Origin: Balamuthia mandrillaris
Lineage: Eukaryota > Discosea > Longamoebia > Balamuthiidae
NCBI GenBank assembly: GCA_031835245.1
Contig: JAVKOQ010000006.1
Span: 186,001-250,000 of the forward strand
Direction of reading: 5' to 3'
DNA length: 64,000 nucleotides
The notes beneath the pieces are model-generated. The model worked only from the letters and a program-made list of their open reading frames with translations, was not told where the DNA came from and searched no databases. Within the stretch, counting starts at the first letter, position 1; every line of letters begins with the position of its first letter. Made by a program: the position numbers and the translations under genes. This document shows, piece by piece, positions 24,015-33,915 of the stretch.

Positions 24015-24500
24015 CAGATAAGCCTAACTGTCGGTAAAAACAGTTCATCTTTACAGAGGATCAAGTGTTTGCCGATCTGTGCATCCTGAATGCGACTTTG
24101 GCGACCCAGTTCTGCACTCCCAACGGATCCATTCCGTTCTACGAGATCCCTCAAGCCCTCACCGTTGGCGATGGTTACCTCTTTGCTGCCAGTCAGGTAA
24201 AAAACCTCTGCTCCTTTCTCCCGCTTTTATGCTGTCCGTGTGGCTTACATTGTTGTTCGAACAAAGGTGGTTGGAGCGTTATACAAGACAAGAAAAGAGA
24301 AGAGAGCAGACGACGATGACGATGCGACCGGAATGGTGAGACAGCTCTCCAAGGAAGGCAAGCCGTTGGCTGCGTTTCCGCTCTACGGTGGTTACTATCC
24401 GAACCTTCCCGATGCTGCCCAAGGCAACCATTCCATCTACATCAGTTTGACGAACGATAACTTTGACCCTCCCTTGTTGCTTCGTCTGTCCTACACGTAA
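22965..24500 (+). CDS. Secreted N-glycosylated protein of unknown family
   Basis: About six exons. The N-terminus (MAAERIVRISITCLLCNVLLSS) is a signal peptide. The mature chain is beta-rich, about 370 residues, with roughly ten N-x-S/T sequons (NYS, NGS, NIT, NVS, NGS, NSS, NWT, NAT, NGS, NHS) and only a few Cys. Repeated W-K-V/L segments (LVSWKVTRKS, YTTWKVLNWTY) suggest internal symmetry, perhaps beta-propeller blades. Splicing is supported by in-frame joins: GLE/VDLVSW, YVYQ/FETKS, NGFTF/SFNSS, ASQ/VVGALY. One intron carries a (GA)n run at 23975-24012. No catalytic motif or named domain is recognised. It could be a surface or phagosomal glycoprotein. A Glu/Asp/Lys-rich patch (KTRKEKRADDDDD) near the C-terminus is unusual for an extracellular beta protein. 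Confidence 0.7.
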
Positions 24501-24724
24501 ACTCAGCAAAAGGGTCTTCCCGTTCCGTGCGGTACTTCAAAGAAAAACGAGATCAATGCGAGAAGACGAGATGAACGAGAGAAAGAGAACAAGAGAGAAC
24601 GAGAGGGAGAGATAAGAAAAAACAAAACTTTAAATAATAAAAATACAAAGTTACACAAAAAAGCACACCAACCAAAAAAAAAATGCCAAAACTACTATGC
24701 ACAGTGCAACTCATCCATCGTGTG

Positions 24725-26387
24725 TTATAGACGTAAGGATTGGGGACCTTCTTTCCTGGTGCTCTTAGAGGGAGAGGAGAGCTCTGGAGGGAAGAAGCAA
24801 AGCGCTCGGGAGGAGGCATTGTACCACGTCGTCTCATGAGAGACAGTTCCTGTCCTCACGTCGATGGTAACAAAACGCCAATGCGTTGTAAACCAAGACC
24901 ATTCGCTTTTGAAGAAAAAGGAAAGAGAAGTTAGCATACGAGCAAAGAGAAGAGAACAAGAGAGCAGAGGAAGCAGAGAAGAAAATAGAGATGAGAGAGT
25001 GAAAGAACAAACCTAACGATGCTCGTGAAAAGGAGACCCCGTTCTTCATCCAATGCCATCAAGCCATCTTCCGCTCGCTTATAGTCGCTCCACTCTGGTC
25101 CCAACGGAGTGACGGTGCCGGTAGCCACCTCCACTCGCACAAACTGCATCCGGAGCCGCTGCTGCACCATGCACTTCTCCTTGGTCAACGAGGCAAAGCC
25201 AAAGAGGCAGTTCCAGCGTTTGCTGTAGACGTACGACTCCAACGTGTTGAGCTTCACGTTCTCCAAGCGAGAGAAGCGAATGGGCACCTCCACGGTGCTC
25301 AGCGTGTCCGTGTCGACAATGAGCAGCATAGGGTCCTCCTCCAACTGACGATACAGCCGCAACGAACGACTCATCTTGCGTTCCATCAATGGCAAGATAT
25401 CCGCATCCGCTGTTATCTCCTGGTCTCTTACTTGCTCTTCCTCCGCCTCCTCCGGTTGCTTGTGACGTTTGCTCTTGCCGCGACGCTTCTCCAGGTAGAG
25501 GAAGAACCGCGACGTGGCCGCGTCATAGGCTCCACAGTAGTTGTCCCTTCCGGCTCGGATGTGCTTGCTGTACAGTCTATCAAAGTTGGTGACCAGCCGC
25601 ATCTTCCCCGTCTCCACCTCCACCTGGTAGAGGCTGAGCGTGGACTGGATAAAGGGCTGCACGGCAAAGCACCAGAGGTGCTGCGGCCAGCGGGGGTCAT
25701 AGGCCAGGGTCCAGGGGAGCCCGCGATCGAGGGCGTGCGAGGAGGCGCGCAGCGTCCCGGTCTGGAGGTCGAAGCGGTAGAGGAAGGAGCCCTCCTCCTT
25801 GTTGCCCACAAAGTAGATGACGCGGTCGTCGCGGTTCCAGGCCCTAGCCCCGTTGATCGGAGGAAGCTCCAACGAGCGTCCCACATGAATGCTCTTTGCA
25901 AGTTAAAAAAAAAAGATTGAGATGAAGATTAATACTTGAAGATGAAAAAGTAAAGATGAGCTACAAAAAAAAAGGGAAGCGGAGGGCATACTTGTTCCAG
26001 AGAGCGTTCAAACTTTCCGCTTTGGCTGTCCACCACCCCGACGGAGACCTCGCAGTCGCCCACGTAGGCCACGCTAAGCAGCCTAGCACCAGGGGGCGCG
26101 GCCTTCTCCTCCGCGGCGGCGCCCTCCTCCTCTCGTCTCCTCTGGCAGTGCCTCAGCGTCAGCTCCTGGGAGTTATCTCGGGAGGGGCTGGGGTTCAGCC
26201 CGCTGGCGGTCTTCCAGGGGTCCTGCCCCTGGCCCTGGCCTTGGCCTTCATTGTCGTTCTTGTCCTTGTGGCGGTCTTTCGCAGAGGAGGAGGAGGCAGA
26301 GGAGGGTTGCTCTTTCTTCCTGGCGAGAGCGGTCAGTTTGTTCCACAACGTGGAATGAAAGGAGGAGGAATGAGGATGCTCTTCCAT
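24725..26387 (-). CDS. Uncharacterised beta-propeller-like protein
   Basis: Three exons join cleanly: ATG 26387 (MEEHPHSSS) to a donor near 25992, then 25897 to about 25016, then about 24904 to the TAA at 24725. The first ~110 residues are disordered (Lys/Gln/Gly/Ser). The rest has repeating strand units with Thr-Gly turns typical of cytoplasmic propellers: DSQSGKFERSL, DRVIYFVGN, FLYRFDLQTGTLRAS, LYQVEVETGKMRLV, MLLIVDTDTLSTVEV, VRVEVATGTVTPLG, FVTIDVRTGTVSHE. A Glu/Lys insert sits in the middle. No WD or Kelch signature is clear and no catalytic residues can be assigned. It has no signal peptide. I do not recognise the family. Confidence 0.65.
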
Positions 26388-27000
26388 GCAAGCTTTTGTC
26401 GGTGTTTGTTGTGGTTGAAATAAAGAGAGAGGAATTGCTGGAAGGGGGGAATTTGTTCTGCTGCTAGAAAGGGCGTGTGTGTCTCTCTTCTTCAAATAAA
26501 AAAAGTGCTTTGCTCAATCGCCCTATTTTAAAGCCAATTTTTTTTTTGCTCATAGGAAATACGGCGTGGAGATGTGCAACATCTCCAAAAATAGAAATTA
26601 AATCTGGCTCCGGGTTAATAAAAATTCTGTTTATGGAATAACGGAATATTTCATGTTTCCTTTTTTCAACAAAAGTGACTAAAGACCCCCTGATCACCCA
26701 GGTTACACCAATTGAGGTTTCCTGGGTGCTCTGTCCACAGTTACCATGGTACCCTCCGTGTCGACAACGAACACGTCATAGGCGAGTCGGCAGAAATGGC
26801 CAAGCAAACCTCTCGAGTGCGGCACTTTCGCAGGAGAGAGAAGAGAGAGAAGCTAGAGAAGAGAGAGAGAAGAGGGAGAGAAGAGAGAGACACAGAGAGA
26901 AGAGCAAGAAAGATGAAGTACATGGTGTGTCTGGATCTGTCCACAGAAGCAAAGAAGGCTCTCGCACTTTGTTTGAGATGGGTAAGCAAGAGGTTCTTCT
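26388..27000. other. Intergenic with an orphan exon-like reading frame
   Basis: 613 bp between two minus-strand genes. GTCGAC is at 26760-26765. A GA-rich run spans about 26832-26910. On the plus strand about 26912-26980 reads MKYMVCLDLSTEAKKALAL and ends at a perfect GTAAGC donor, but no downstream exon can follow because the ZIP gene lies antisense. Confidence 0.4.
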
Positions 27001-29139
27001 TTACAACCGATCTCCCATGACCTTGACGGCGGTGGCGGCCAGGAAGCCGAACAAGGTGGCCAGGCCCACCACCGTGTTGGCGTGGGCAAAGGCCTCGGGC
27101 AGCATGGTCTGGGCGATCATGGTGAGCATGGCACCCCCCGCCAGGCCCTCGATGAACACCACCACGGCCAGCTCCCACCCCACCGGCTCGCTGGTGAAGA
27201 GCAGGGCGCCGATGCCCGCCCCGATGCCGGTGGTGATGAAGATGCTGCCCCAGAGCAGCATGACCTTCCACCGGCTGAGGCCCTGGAGGCGCATGCCGGG
27301 GGCGCAGGCCATGGCCTCGGGCAGGTTGGAGAGAAAGACGCCCACGATGAAGGCCCAGCTGATGGAGTTGCTCACGGCCATGGTGCCGATGATCAGCGAC
27401 TCGGGGATGCTGTCGATGGTGATGCCCAACCAGATGCCCAACACGGAGTTGTGCGGGGTGTCGGCATGGGCGTCAGAGTCGTGGTGGTCCTCTAGTTGGG
27501 CCTCCTCATCGTGCTGAGGAGCGGAGGCAGCGGTGGAGACAGCAGAAAGGTCAGGGGCATTTGGCTGAGATTTTCTGAAAAGGCGGTGAGGAGGAGCGAG
27601 CCTTTTTTTCTTGTGTTTTCTTCTAATTTCATGAGGAAGCTCCGTAGATTGGCGTAGAAGGTCGGTGCTGGTGCGGTCCACAGCAGTGCCTAAAGGGAAA
27701 AAGTCCTCTTGCGAACCAACTGGCGAAAGTCTCGTAGTATTGTTTCTTTCATTTTGTCCTTCTTCTCCATCTCCTTCGTCTTCGCTTTCTTCACATTCTT
27801 CGTCTGATGTCTCATCCTCGTTGGAATATTGTTTTTCTCCTTCATCTTCCACCTCCTCTTCTTTCTTTGTTTTCTGTTTATCTGAAAGGGATTGCAATGA
27901 AGAGGGAAGTTCTCTCAACTCCAACTCAGAATTAACGTCTTCGCTGGAATAGTCGTGGCGACTGTCCGGTAGGATGACGAGAGATGACTTCAAGGCTTTT
28001 CCGAGCTTTCTTCTTTTTTCACGTATCCCTTTTCTGTTTTGTTTGTTTCGTCTTGATATGTTCTTCCTTCTTTTTGCAGCGGAGCCATCCTCATCCTCCG
28101 AGGAAGGCGAAGAGGAAGCAACAGAAAAGTCAAGAGCAGAAGAGTCATCCGTTCCGTCATCATCTGTCAATGCTTCTCTATCGTACCCATAGTACTCTCT
28201 GAATTCTTCCTCTTTAAGATAGTTATCGTTGTCCGTTGGCCTGAGTGCTGCGTGCGTGACACCCTCTCCTCCAACGTTACGGTCTTCATGCAATTCCCTT
28301 CCATCAACAGTTCCATACCGTGCCTGGACTCTACGAAGAACTCGTAACGCGTGGAAGACATCCAGCATCATAACTGTAGTCTTGTCCACCGCTGTAGCCG
28401 AGGACCGTACGAATTTGCCTGTAATGCATTCGATGTTACCAAACATGCCACCAGCCCCCACCAGTTCCACAAGGTCCTCCCTTCTCTTTCTTTCTTCTCC
28501 TTCTTCGCTCCTGGCGTGATGCTCCTCGATTTCCTCGTTCTCCGCGTCTGTTGTTGTCTTTAGTTGGTCCACTCCCATCGCCTGTCCGTTCCTGACTTCC
28601 ACTACTCCTTTCACAACCAAGAAGATGGGCACGTCCTCCTTTTGCGAGTCTTTGAAGATGATCTCTCCTGCTGCAAAGGTGCGTTCCTTCATGTGCTCCG
28701 TCAAGTGCAACAGCTCCAAGAACGAGGCGTTACGGAAGCCTTCCACGCGCTTCAGCTGGCTGACCACCCTCAGCATGAAGGGATAACGAAGACGGCGCTG
28801 CGTGCTGGAGAGCCTGCGAAGAAAGGCTCCCCACTTGTCCAACATGTGGTTCAGCACGGAGAAACAGATGCCACCCACGATGGCGCCAAGGATGAGACAG
28901 ACAGGCACGAACCAGTGTTTGTCCACCTCCTCCTTATCCATGTGCTTGGGATGGATGAGGGACTCTGCAAAGAGCTCCACAGCCAAGGCGAACAGAAGCG
29001 CCCCTCCACCAAAAGACATGAGCGTGGAGATGACCACCTTCCTTGGGTGAAAGTACATGCCCAAAAAGGCGCCCAGTGGGAGGGACACAGCACTGGCTAA
29101 GCCCCATGCAACGGCAATGGCTACCACTTGGGCACCCAT
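27001..29139 (-). CDS. ZIP-family metal transporter with an inserted cyclic-nucleotide-binding-like domain
   Basis: Intronless, 712 residues. Three N-terminal membrane segments (VVAIAVAWGLASAVSLPLG, STLMSFGGGALLFALAVEL, FVPVCLILGAIVGGICFSV) are followed by a soluble insert of about 450 residues, then five more segments. Residues about 140-280 look like a cNMP-binding/CRP fold: FLELLHLTEHMKERTFAAGEIIF, IFLVVKGVVEVRNG, LVELVGAGGMFGNIECITG, RSSATAVDKTTVMML. The remainder of the insert is acidic/Ser low complexity with a short His/Asp patch (DHHDSDAHAD) before TM4. The ZIP core has DSIPESLIIG and SNLPEAMACAPGM, equivalent to the metal-binding TM4/TM5 motifs of bacterial-type (ZupT-like) ZIPs, then FIEGLAGGAMLTMIAQTMLPEA. 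It should move Zn2+ or Fe2+ into the cytosol; nucleotide control is inference. Canonical TM4 His is replaced by Ser-Ile-Pro-Glu. Confidence 0.82.
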   Translation of the reverse strand: MGAQVVAIAVAWGLASAVSLPLGAFLGMYFHPRKVVISTLMSFGGGALLFALAVELFAESLIHPKHMDKEEVDKHWFVPVCLILGAIVGGICFSVLNHMLDKWGAFLRRLSSTQRRLRYPFMLRVVSQLKRVEGFRNASFLELLHLTEHMKERTFAAGEIIFKDSQKEDVPIFLVVKGVVEVRNGQAMGVDQLKTTTDAENEEIEEHHARSEEGEERKRREDLVELVGAGGMFGNIECITGKFVRSSATAVDKTTVMMLDVFHALRVLRRVQARYGTVDGRELHEDRNVGGEGVTHAALRPTDNDNYLKEEEFREYYGYDREALTDDDGTDDSSALDFSVASSSPSSEDEDGSAAKRRKNISRRNKQNRKGIREKRRKLGKALKSSLVILPDSRHDYSSEDVNSELELRELPSSLQSLSDKQKTKKEEEVEDEGEKQYSNEDETSDEECEESEDEGDGEEGQNERNNTTRLSPVGSQEDFFPLGTAVDRTSTDLLRQSTELPHEIRRKHKKKRLAPPHRLFRKSQPNAPDLSAVSTAASAPQHDEEAQLEDHHDSDAHADTPHNSVLGIWLGITIDSIPESLIIGTMAVSNSISWAFIVGVFLSNLPEAMACAPGMRLQGLSRWKVMLLWGSIFITTGIGAGIGALLFTSEPVGWELAVVVFIEGLAGGAMLTMIAQTMLPEAFAHANTVVGLATLFGFLAATAVKVMGDRL

Positions 29140-29619
29140 CTCCCTCTGTGTTGATGGTTTGAGGTCCTCCTTCTGTTGTTATCCTTCACCGTGAGAAAAA
29201 GGAAGGGAGAAGGAAGGAACAGAAAAACCACCACTAACCCCCTCCCCCAAAGTTTGTCAACCTCCAAAAGTAAGATGCTGCTGCTACTACTGGTAAATGT
29301 TACTTTTTTTTTCCTACTCTTTGGGGAACACAGCGATGATGCTTCTTTTCCCTCTTCTCCACTACTTTCTTTTTTTTTCTGTTTTGCGTAGTGGCCAAGT
29401 CTGGACTGCTGCGGACCACCGCGTAGCCACTGTCGACATAAAATAGGGAATACGAAAATTGTTGTTGTTTGAGTGGTAATTTATTTGCAAATATTGACCA
29501 ACATGATCAATAAAAACGAAAGGTTGTAATTTATTTGCAAATATTGACAAACGTGATCAATTTTTTTTAGTCGCACTAGGATTTATTTACAAGGAGAGAG
29601 ACTCGCAGAGAGAGAGGAG

Positions 29620-29670
<51 letters not shown>

Positions 29671-29699
29671 GAAGGGATAGTGTAGTTGGCCATTCCAGG
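29140..29699. other. Intergenic with a 36-bp tandem pair containing ATTTGCAAAT
   Basis: 560 bp. Two 36-bp copies (29476-29511 and 29526-29561) differ at two bases; each contains ATTTGCAAAT and TGATCA palindromes. GTCGAC is at 29432-29437. A (GA)n run follows at about 29595-29668, downstream of the lipoyl synthase stop, so it probably lies in or after its 3' UTR. No gene seen. Confidence 0.7.
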
Positions 29700-30118
29700 T
29701 TAGCTGCTGCTGCCGGCGGCGTTTTTGCGTTGCTGAACGAGGCTTTCGGTAAAGAACTCGGCAGCGCGATAGGAAGACCGAACCATTGCACCGCTTGCAA
29801 CGTAAGCTGTGGAGAGGGGGTTCGGTCAGCAAAAGAGTCCTAGAGGAAAAGAGGGGGAGATAGGAGAAGAGAAGGAAGATAGGGAATAGAGGATCAACGT
29901 ACCAAAGCCCATCTCCTCTTCGCCCACTTTCTTCCATTGGGCAAATTGCTCGGGCGTGATGTAAGCGGCCACCTCAATGTGTCTCTTGCTCGGACGGAGG
30001 TACTGCCCAAAGGTGAGGATCTCCACACCAACATCCCTCAAGTCCCGCATGGCTTGCCTCACTTCATCATCCTTCTCACCAAGTCCCTATTTGCAACACG
30101 ACTCGTTGAATAAACACG

Positions 30119-30161
<43 letters not shown>

Positions 30162-31317
30162 GAAAGAGTACCAGCATGATAGAAGATTTCGTGACGACCT
30201 CCGGTTGGAACTTCTTGGCCGCCTGCAAGACATCCAACGACTGCCTGTAGTTGGCCCTCCTGTCCCTCACCCACTCCTGCAGGCCCTCCACAGTCTCCAC
30301 GTTGTGGGCAAACACGTCCAGGCCGCTGGTGGCCACCTCCTTGACGGCCTCCATGTCCCCTGCAAAGTCCGGCACCAAACACTCCACCAGGAGGCCCGGC
30401 TGGCGTCGCTTGAGGTTGCGGACGGTGTCGGCGAAATGGCGGGAACCGCCGTCCGCCAGGTCGTCCCTGTCCACGCTGGTCAGCACCACGTACTTCAGCC
30501 CCCACTTCGCGATAGCCTCCGCCACGTGCGCCGGCTCCTTGGGGTCCGGCGGGGGAGGCGTCCGCGAGGTCTTCACCGCGCAGAAGCGACAGCCCCTGGT
30601 GCAGGTGTCCCCCAGCAGCATGATGGTGGCCGTGCCGCCGCTCCAGCACTCCCCGATATTGGGGCAGCGTGCCTCCTGGCAGACGGTGTTGAGGTTAAGG
30701 CCCTCGAGGGAGCGGCGGAGCTCGTGGTACTTCTCGCCGGTGGGGGCGGGGGCCTTGATCCAGGCCGGCAGGCGCTCACGGTTCTTGCGCAGGGAGCGGG
30801 CTGCCTTCTTGATGGCCTCGAGCTCGTAGTCGGAGCGTTCTCGTTGAGCGGCTTTGTTGGGGTTGGAAGGTTTGTTCGCGGCAGCGGAGGAAGTGGTGGA
30901 ACAAGAGGAGGAAGAGAGGTGTTCGTCTTCTGTCCCTTCTTGCTCCTCGCCTCCTGATGATCGGAGGAAGAAATCGAGTTCTAGCTCAGCAGCGCCGTTG
31001 TCCAGCGCGTTCTTCAGAGTATCAAGCCTCGACTGTCTTGTCGCTCGCTGCGAGGTGGCAAACATGGATGAAGAAGAAGAAGCGGCAGCAGCGGTGGTGT
31101 CAGAGTTTTCCTCTGTGCGGATGACATTTGTTGCATCTGTTGTTGAGGTGGGCTCAGCGGCAGTGGAGTAAGCGAAGCGGAAAGCAGAGCCCGAGACCGG
31201 TGAACGGGAGCAGAGAGAAAAGTAGGACGTTGGATAACAGCCAGCAGCCCTTCGTGCACGAGAAAGGGAGGGGCAAGGAGGGACCGCTGCAGGCAAACGT
31301 GTGCGCTTGAGTCTCAT
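29700..31317 (-). CDS. LIAS: Lipoyl synthase, mitochondrial
   Basis: Three exons, ATG 31317 to TAA 29700. A long Arg/Ser N-terminus ([20 protein letters not shown]) targets mitochondria, followed by a Ser/Glu linker. The catalytic core holds both iron-sulfur sites: the auxiliary cluster motif [13 protein letters not shown] (C-x4-C-x5-C) and the radical-SAM motif CTRGCRFC (C-x3-C-x2-C). Further conserved pieces are [48 protein letters not shown] (joined across an intron with a (CT)n run), [10 protein letters not shown] and the late [13 protein letters not shown] with the Ser that ligates the auxiliary cluster. The enzyme inserts two sulfurs into octanoyl groups on 2-oxoacid dehydrogenase E2 and GCS H protein. 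Its upstream partner LIPT2 lies at 56587 in this same window. Confidence 0.95.
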
Positions 31318-31509
31318 CCTGTTGTGCTTGTTCTGCTACCTTTTTTTCTTAGAAATGGACGTCATTTTGTGCAGTTATCGAGCAGCAGCCTCTGGTATGT
31401 GCAGCATCTGCGCACGAGTTCTGCCCATAGATTTGTCGTCAAAATTTTAAAGTTTCCACTGGAAAAATTTCTTAGAAAAAAGTACAGCAAAAAAAAGGGT
31501 AGAGTGAAG

Positions 31510-32752
31510 ATGGCTTCTTTCTGCTCTTGCAATGGCCATCACTGCGGCGGTGGACATCCTGCCCCAGCACGACCACAACCAAACGCGAGGAACCCAGAAG
31601 GGCGCGAAGAAAAAGCAGAGGAGGAGGAAGACGTTTTCGAGCTGCCAGCGCATGACAAAACCGAAAACGAAAACGGGAGGAAGCAGCGTTTGTCCATCCA
31701 AGGGGTGGCGCAGCTGTGCTTTGTCTACGTGGGTGAGCAGAGCTGCATTCAAGGCCACTTCATAGATATAACCAACCGGCAGTGCTACGGCGTAATGGCC
31801 ACGGGTATTTACTGTCGCTCCACTACTTTTCTTTTGCCCTGTGTGGTTCGAGACTTCTTACGGTGATGAATAATTCAGAAACTTTGCCGCCCGCAAGCGA
31901 AGAGATGAACTGTTGTTGCTGCCTTGGGGATGACAAACCCGTTTGGTATTCCTTGCGTCTCCTGCAGTTCCAGGTTTTGTACAACCTTAAATATGTTCTC
32001 GTTCTCTCGTCTTGTTGCCGGTCTTCGTCTTGTTCTCCTCCTTCTGCTTCTGCTTCTTCTTCTTCATCATCATCATCTTCTTCTTCTTCTTCTTCTTCTT
32101 CTTCTTCTTCTTCTTCTTCTTCTTCTTCTTCTTCTCCTTCGTCTTCTTCTGTTCTCCTCTTCCTCCTCCTTCTGCTTCTTGTTCTCCTTCTTCTCCTTCT
32201 TCTTTTACCCTCTTGTGCTTCTTCTTCCATTCTTTTGTTCCTCCTTTTCTCTTGGCTCACTCCTTTTTTTTTTGGCCTTCTGCGCTCTTTCTTGAACAAA
32301 ATGAATGCACATTCAAGACCGGAAAAGTATTTGTGGATGTGGTCAGCAAGAAAGGCGGCGACTACGCCACACTCTCATCGCCACACATCTCCTTCACAAC
32401 AGATCGCCTGAAAACGGACGAAGCAGCCAAAGAAGAGGTCCTTCGCTCTGGCAAATATGGGCTGTCAGCAGCCAACTTGAAAGAGAATGTGGATCTGTGC
32501 TTGTGCACCGGTTCTTTTGCTCTCTCTGGTGCAAAGTTTAGAGAAGAGGCAGAGGAGGAAGAATCGCATCAAGACAAAGAGAAGCAAACGGAAAGGAGGC
32601 GAGAAGAAGAGAAGCTTGACGAGGAAGAAGAACGAATGATGGTGACTCGGACCCATGAAGTGAGTTCTGGCACGGGGTGGATGCGTAAGCTTCGTTCTCG
32701 AAGCCCCAACTCTGCTCGTTACGCGAAAAAAAACTCCGCGTCGACATGGTAA
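31510..32752 (+). CDS. Cys-rich protein of unknown function
   Basis: Three exons (31510 to about 31804, then from the AATTCAG acceptor to about 31972, then about 32321-32752). The N-terminus MASFCSCNGHHCGGGH looks like a metal-binding cluster. A middle segment is globular (SIQGVAQLCFVYVGEQSC, then NCCCCLGDDKPVWYSLRLLQFQ). The last exon has a conserved-looking core (TGKVFVDVVSKKGGDY, ENVDLCLCTGSFALSG) and ends in a Glu/Arg helix and a basic tail. About 260 residues. Intron 2 is filled with TTC triplets (32050-32150). Clustered Cys suggest zinc or copper binding, but no named family matches. Upstream ATG codons exist in the same frame but read through A/T-rich promoter-like DNA; 31510 starts the compositionally coding part. 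Confidence 0.6.
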
Positions 32753-33041
32753 GAAGGCGGGGTGTGAACAAACTGTGAACAAACTGAGCAGAGACGAGAA
32801 ATTTTGATCAAAAATTTTCCTTATTTGGGCTAACATTTCGAATTTGGATGGACGTTTCGTCAATCTCTCTTTCACGTTTCTCCAAAGGGGTTTGATGGAC
32901 AAAGGAGTCACCATGGTTCAAATACGAAGCTCAAACGCGGGGGATACTCCACCACTTTCTGGTAGACTTGCAAGTTCCAGCAAAACTTTCAACCAGAAAA
33001 AGGAGACAAACAAACTTTCAGGCAGAGCCAGAAAGTAAAAG

Positions 33042-33665
33042 ATGGGAAACACACAAGGACATACCCTGAGGTTGAAGAGAGCATCTTTCAAAACGAATCA
33101 GAGCGACGGCAACACCAACACGGTGACCATTCGTTTCGATGCCAACGACCCCTCCTGCCCTTATCTCTCCTACACCGGCCAATACAAGGAGCTCCAACGT
33201 GGAGTCTACGCCCTGCACGGCCAAGGCCGCATGCTCTGGAAGAACGGCGACGAGTACGAGGGTCAGTGGCGACGCAACAAGAGGCATGGCCACGGGGTGA
33301 TGACCTGGCTGGAGGCCGAGGAGAGCTGGAGGGTTAAGCCCAGGAAAGAGCGGTATGAGGGGGAATGGAGGAACGACCGGATGCACGGCAGGGGAGCCAT
33401 GGAATGGAGCGACGGCTCCTGCTACTGTGGGGAGTGGCGCAAGGGCATGGAGGACGGCGTTGGGGTCTACATCTACCCCAACGGGGACAAGTGGGTGGGC
33501 GCCTGGCAGAAGGGGAAGAGGGAGAGGAGACGAACGGAGGGAAGGTTGGTGGAGAGGGGACACGAGGATGAGATCGAGTGCGAGAACATATGGGAGGAGG
33601 ATGACACGTTCGACTTTGCCGTGGAGGTACTGGCCACGTTCCTTCCGATGACAAAGCAACCCTAA
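33042..33665 (+). CDS. MORN-repeat protein, possibly N-myristoylated
   Basis: Single exon, 207 residues. It starts MGNTQGHT, with Gly2 and a small-residue pattern compatible with N-myristoylation. About four MORN units follow: ALHGQGRMLWKNGDEYEGQW, HGHGVMTW, YEGEWRNDRMHGRGAMEW and YCGEWRKGMEDGVGVYIYPN with WVGAWQKGK. MORN repeats form an elongated beta sheet that binds membranes or other proteins at the cortex. The C-terminus is charged and ends with a short hydrophobic helix (FAVEVLATFLPM). A role at a membrane-cytoskeleton site is inferred. Confidence 0.85.
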   Translation: MGNTQGHTLRLKRASFKTNQSDGNTNTVTIRFDANDPSCPYLSYTGQYKELQRGVYALHGQGRMLWKNGDEYEGQWRRNKRHGHGVMTWLEAEESWRVKPRKERYEGEWRNDRMHGRGAMEWSDGSCYCGEWRKGMEDGVGVYIYPNGDKWVGAWQKGKRERRRTEGRLVERGHEDEIECENIWEEDDTFDFAVEVLATFLPMTKQP

Positions 33666-33915
33666 GAGAGAGAAGCCACCGCCGTGGTTATGGTGTTTCT
33701 TTCGTTTTCAAATGTAACTGTTCAGCAATCAAAATGTAAATTATCGAAAATAACTGGTCACAGTTCGATTATTGTTACACACCGGGAAATTATCGATACG
33801 AATCGTTCCCGCCAAAATTTTCCCGCCATTTTCTCAGTTTGGTTACCAAAAGTACGGCGCGTAGCTTGCGATATCGCAAGTAGAAAAAAAACAACGCTAC
33901 CAAGAAAAGAAAATA
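33666..33915. promoter_or_regulatory. Promoter region of dUTPase with ATTATCGA motifs
   Basis: ATTATCGA words occur near 33737 and 33788. Such motifs recur in other promoter-like gaps (37400-37560, 53050-53080). No TATA box can be assigned with confidence. Confidence 0.35.

Noticed and set aside
26675-27517. 280-codon plus-strand frame over the ZIP 3' half
   Set aside because: Antisense of conserved transmembrane motifs; Met/Ala/Pro-rich composition typical of a shadow frame.
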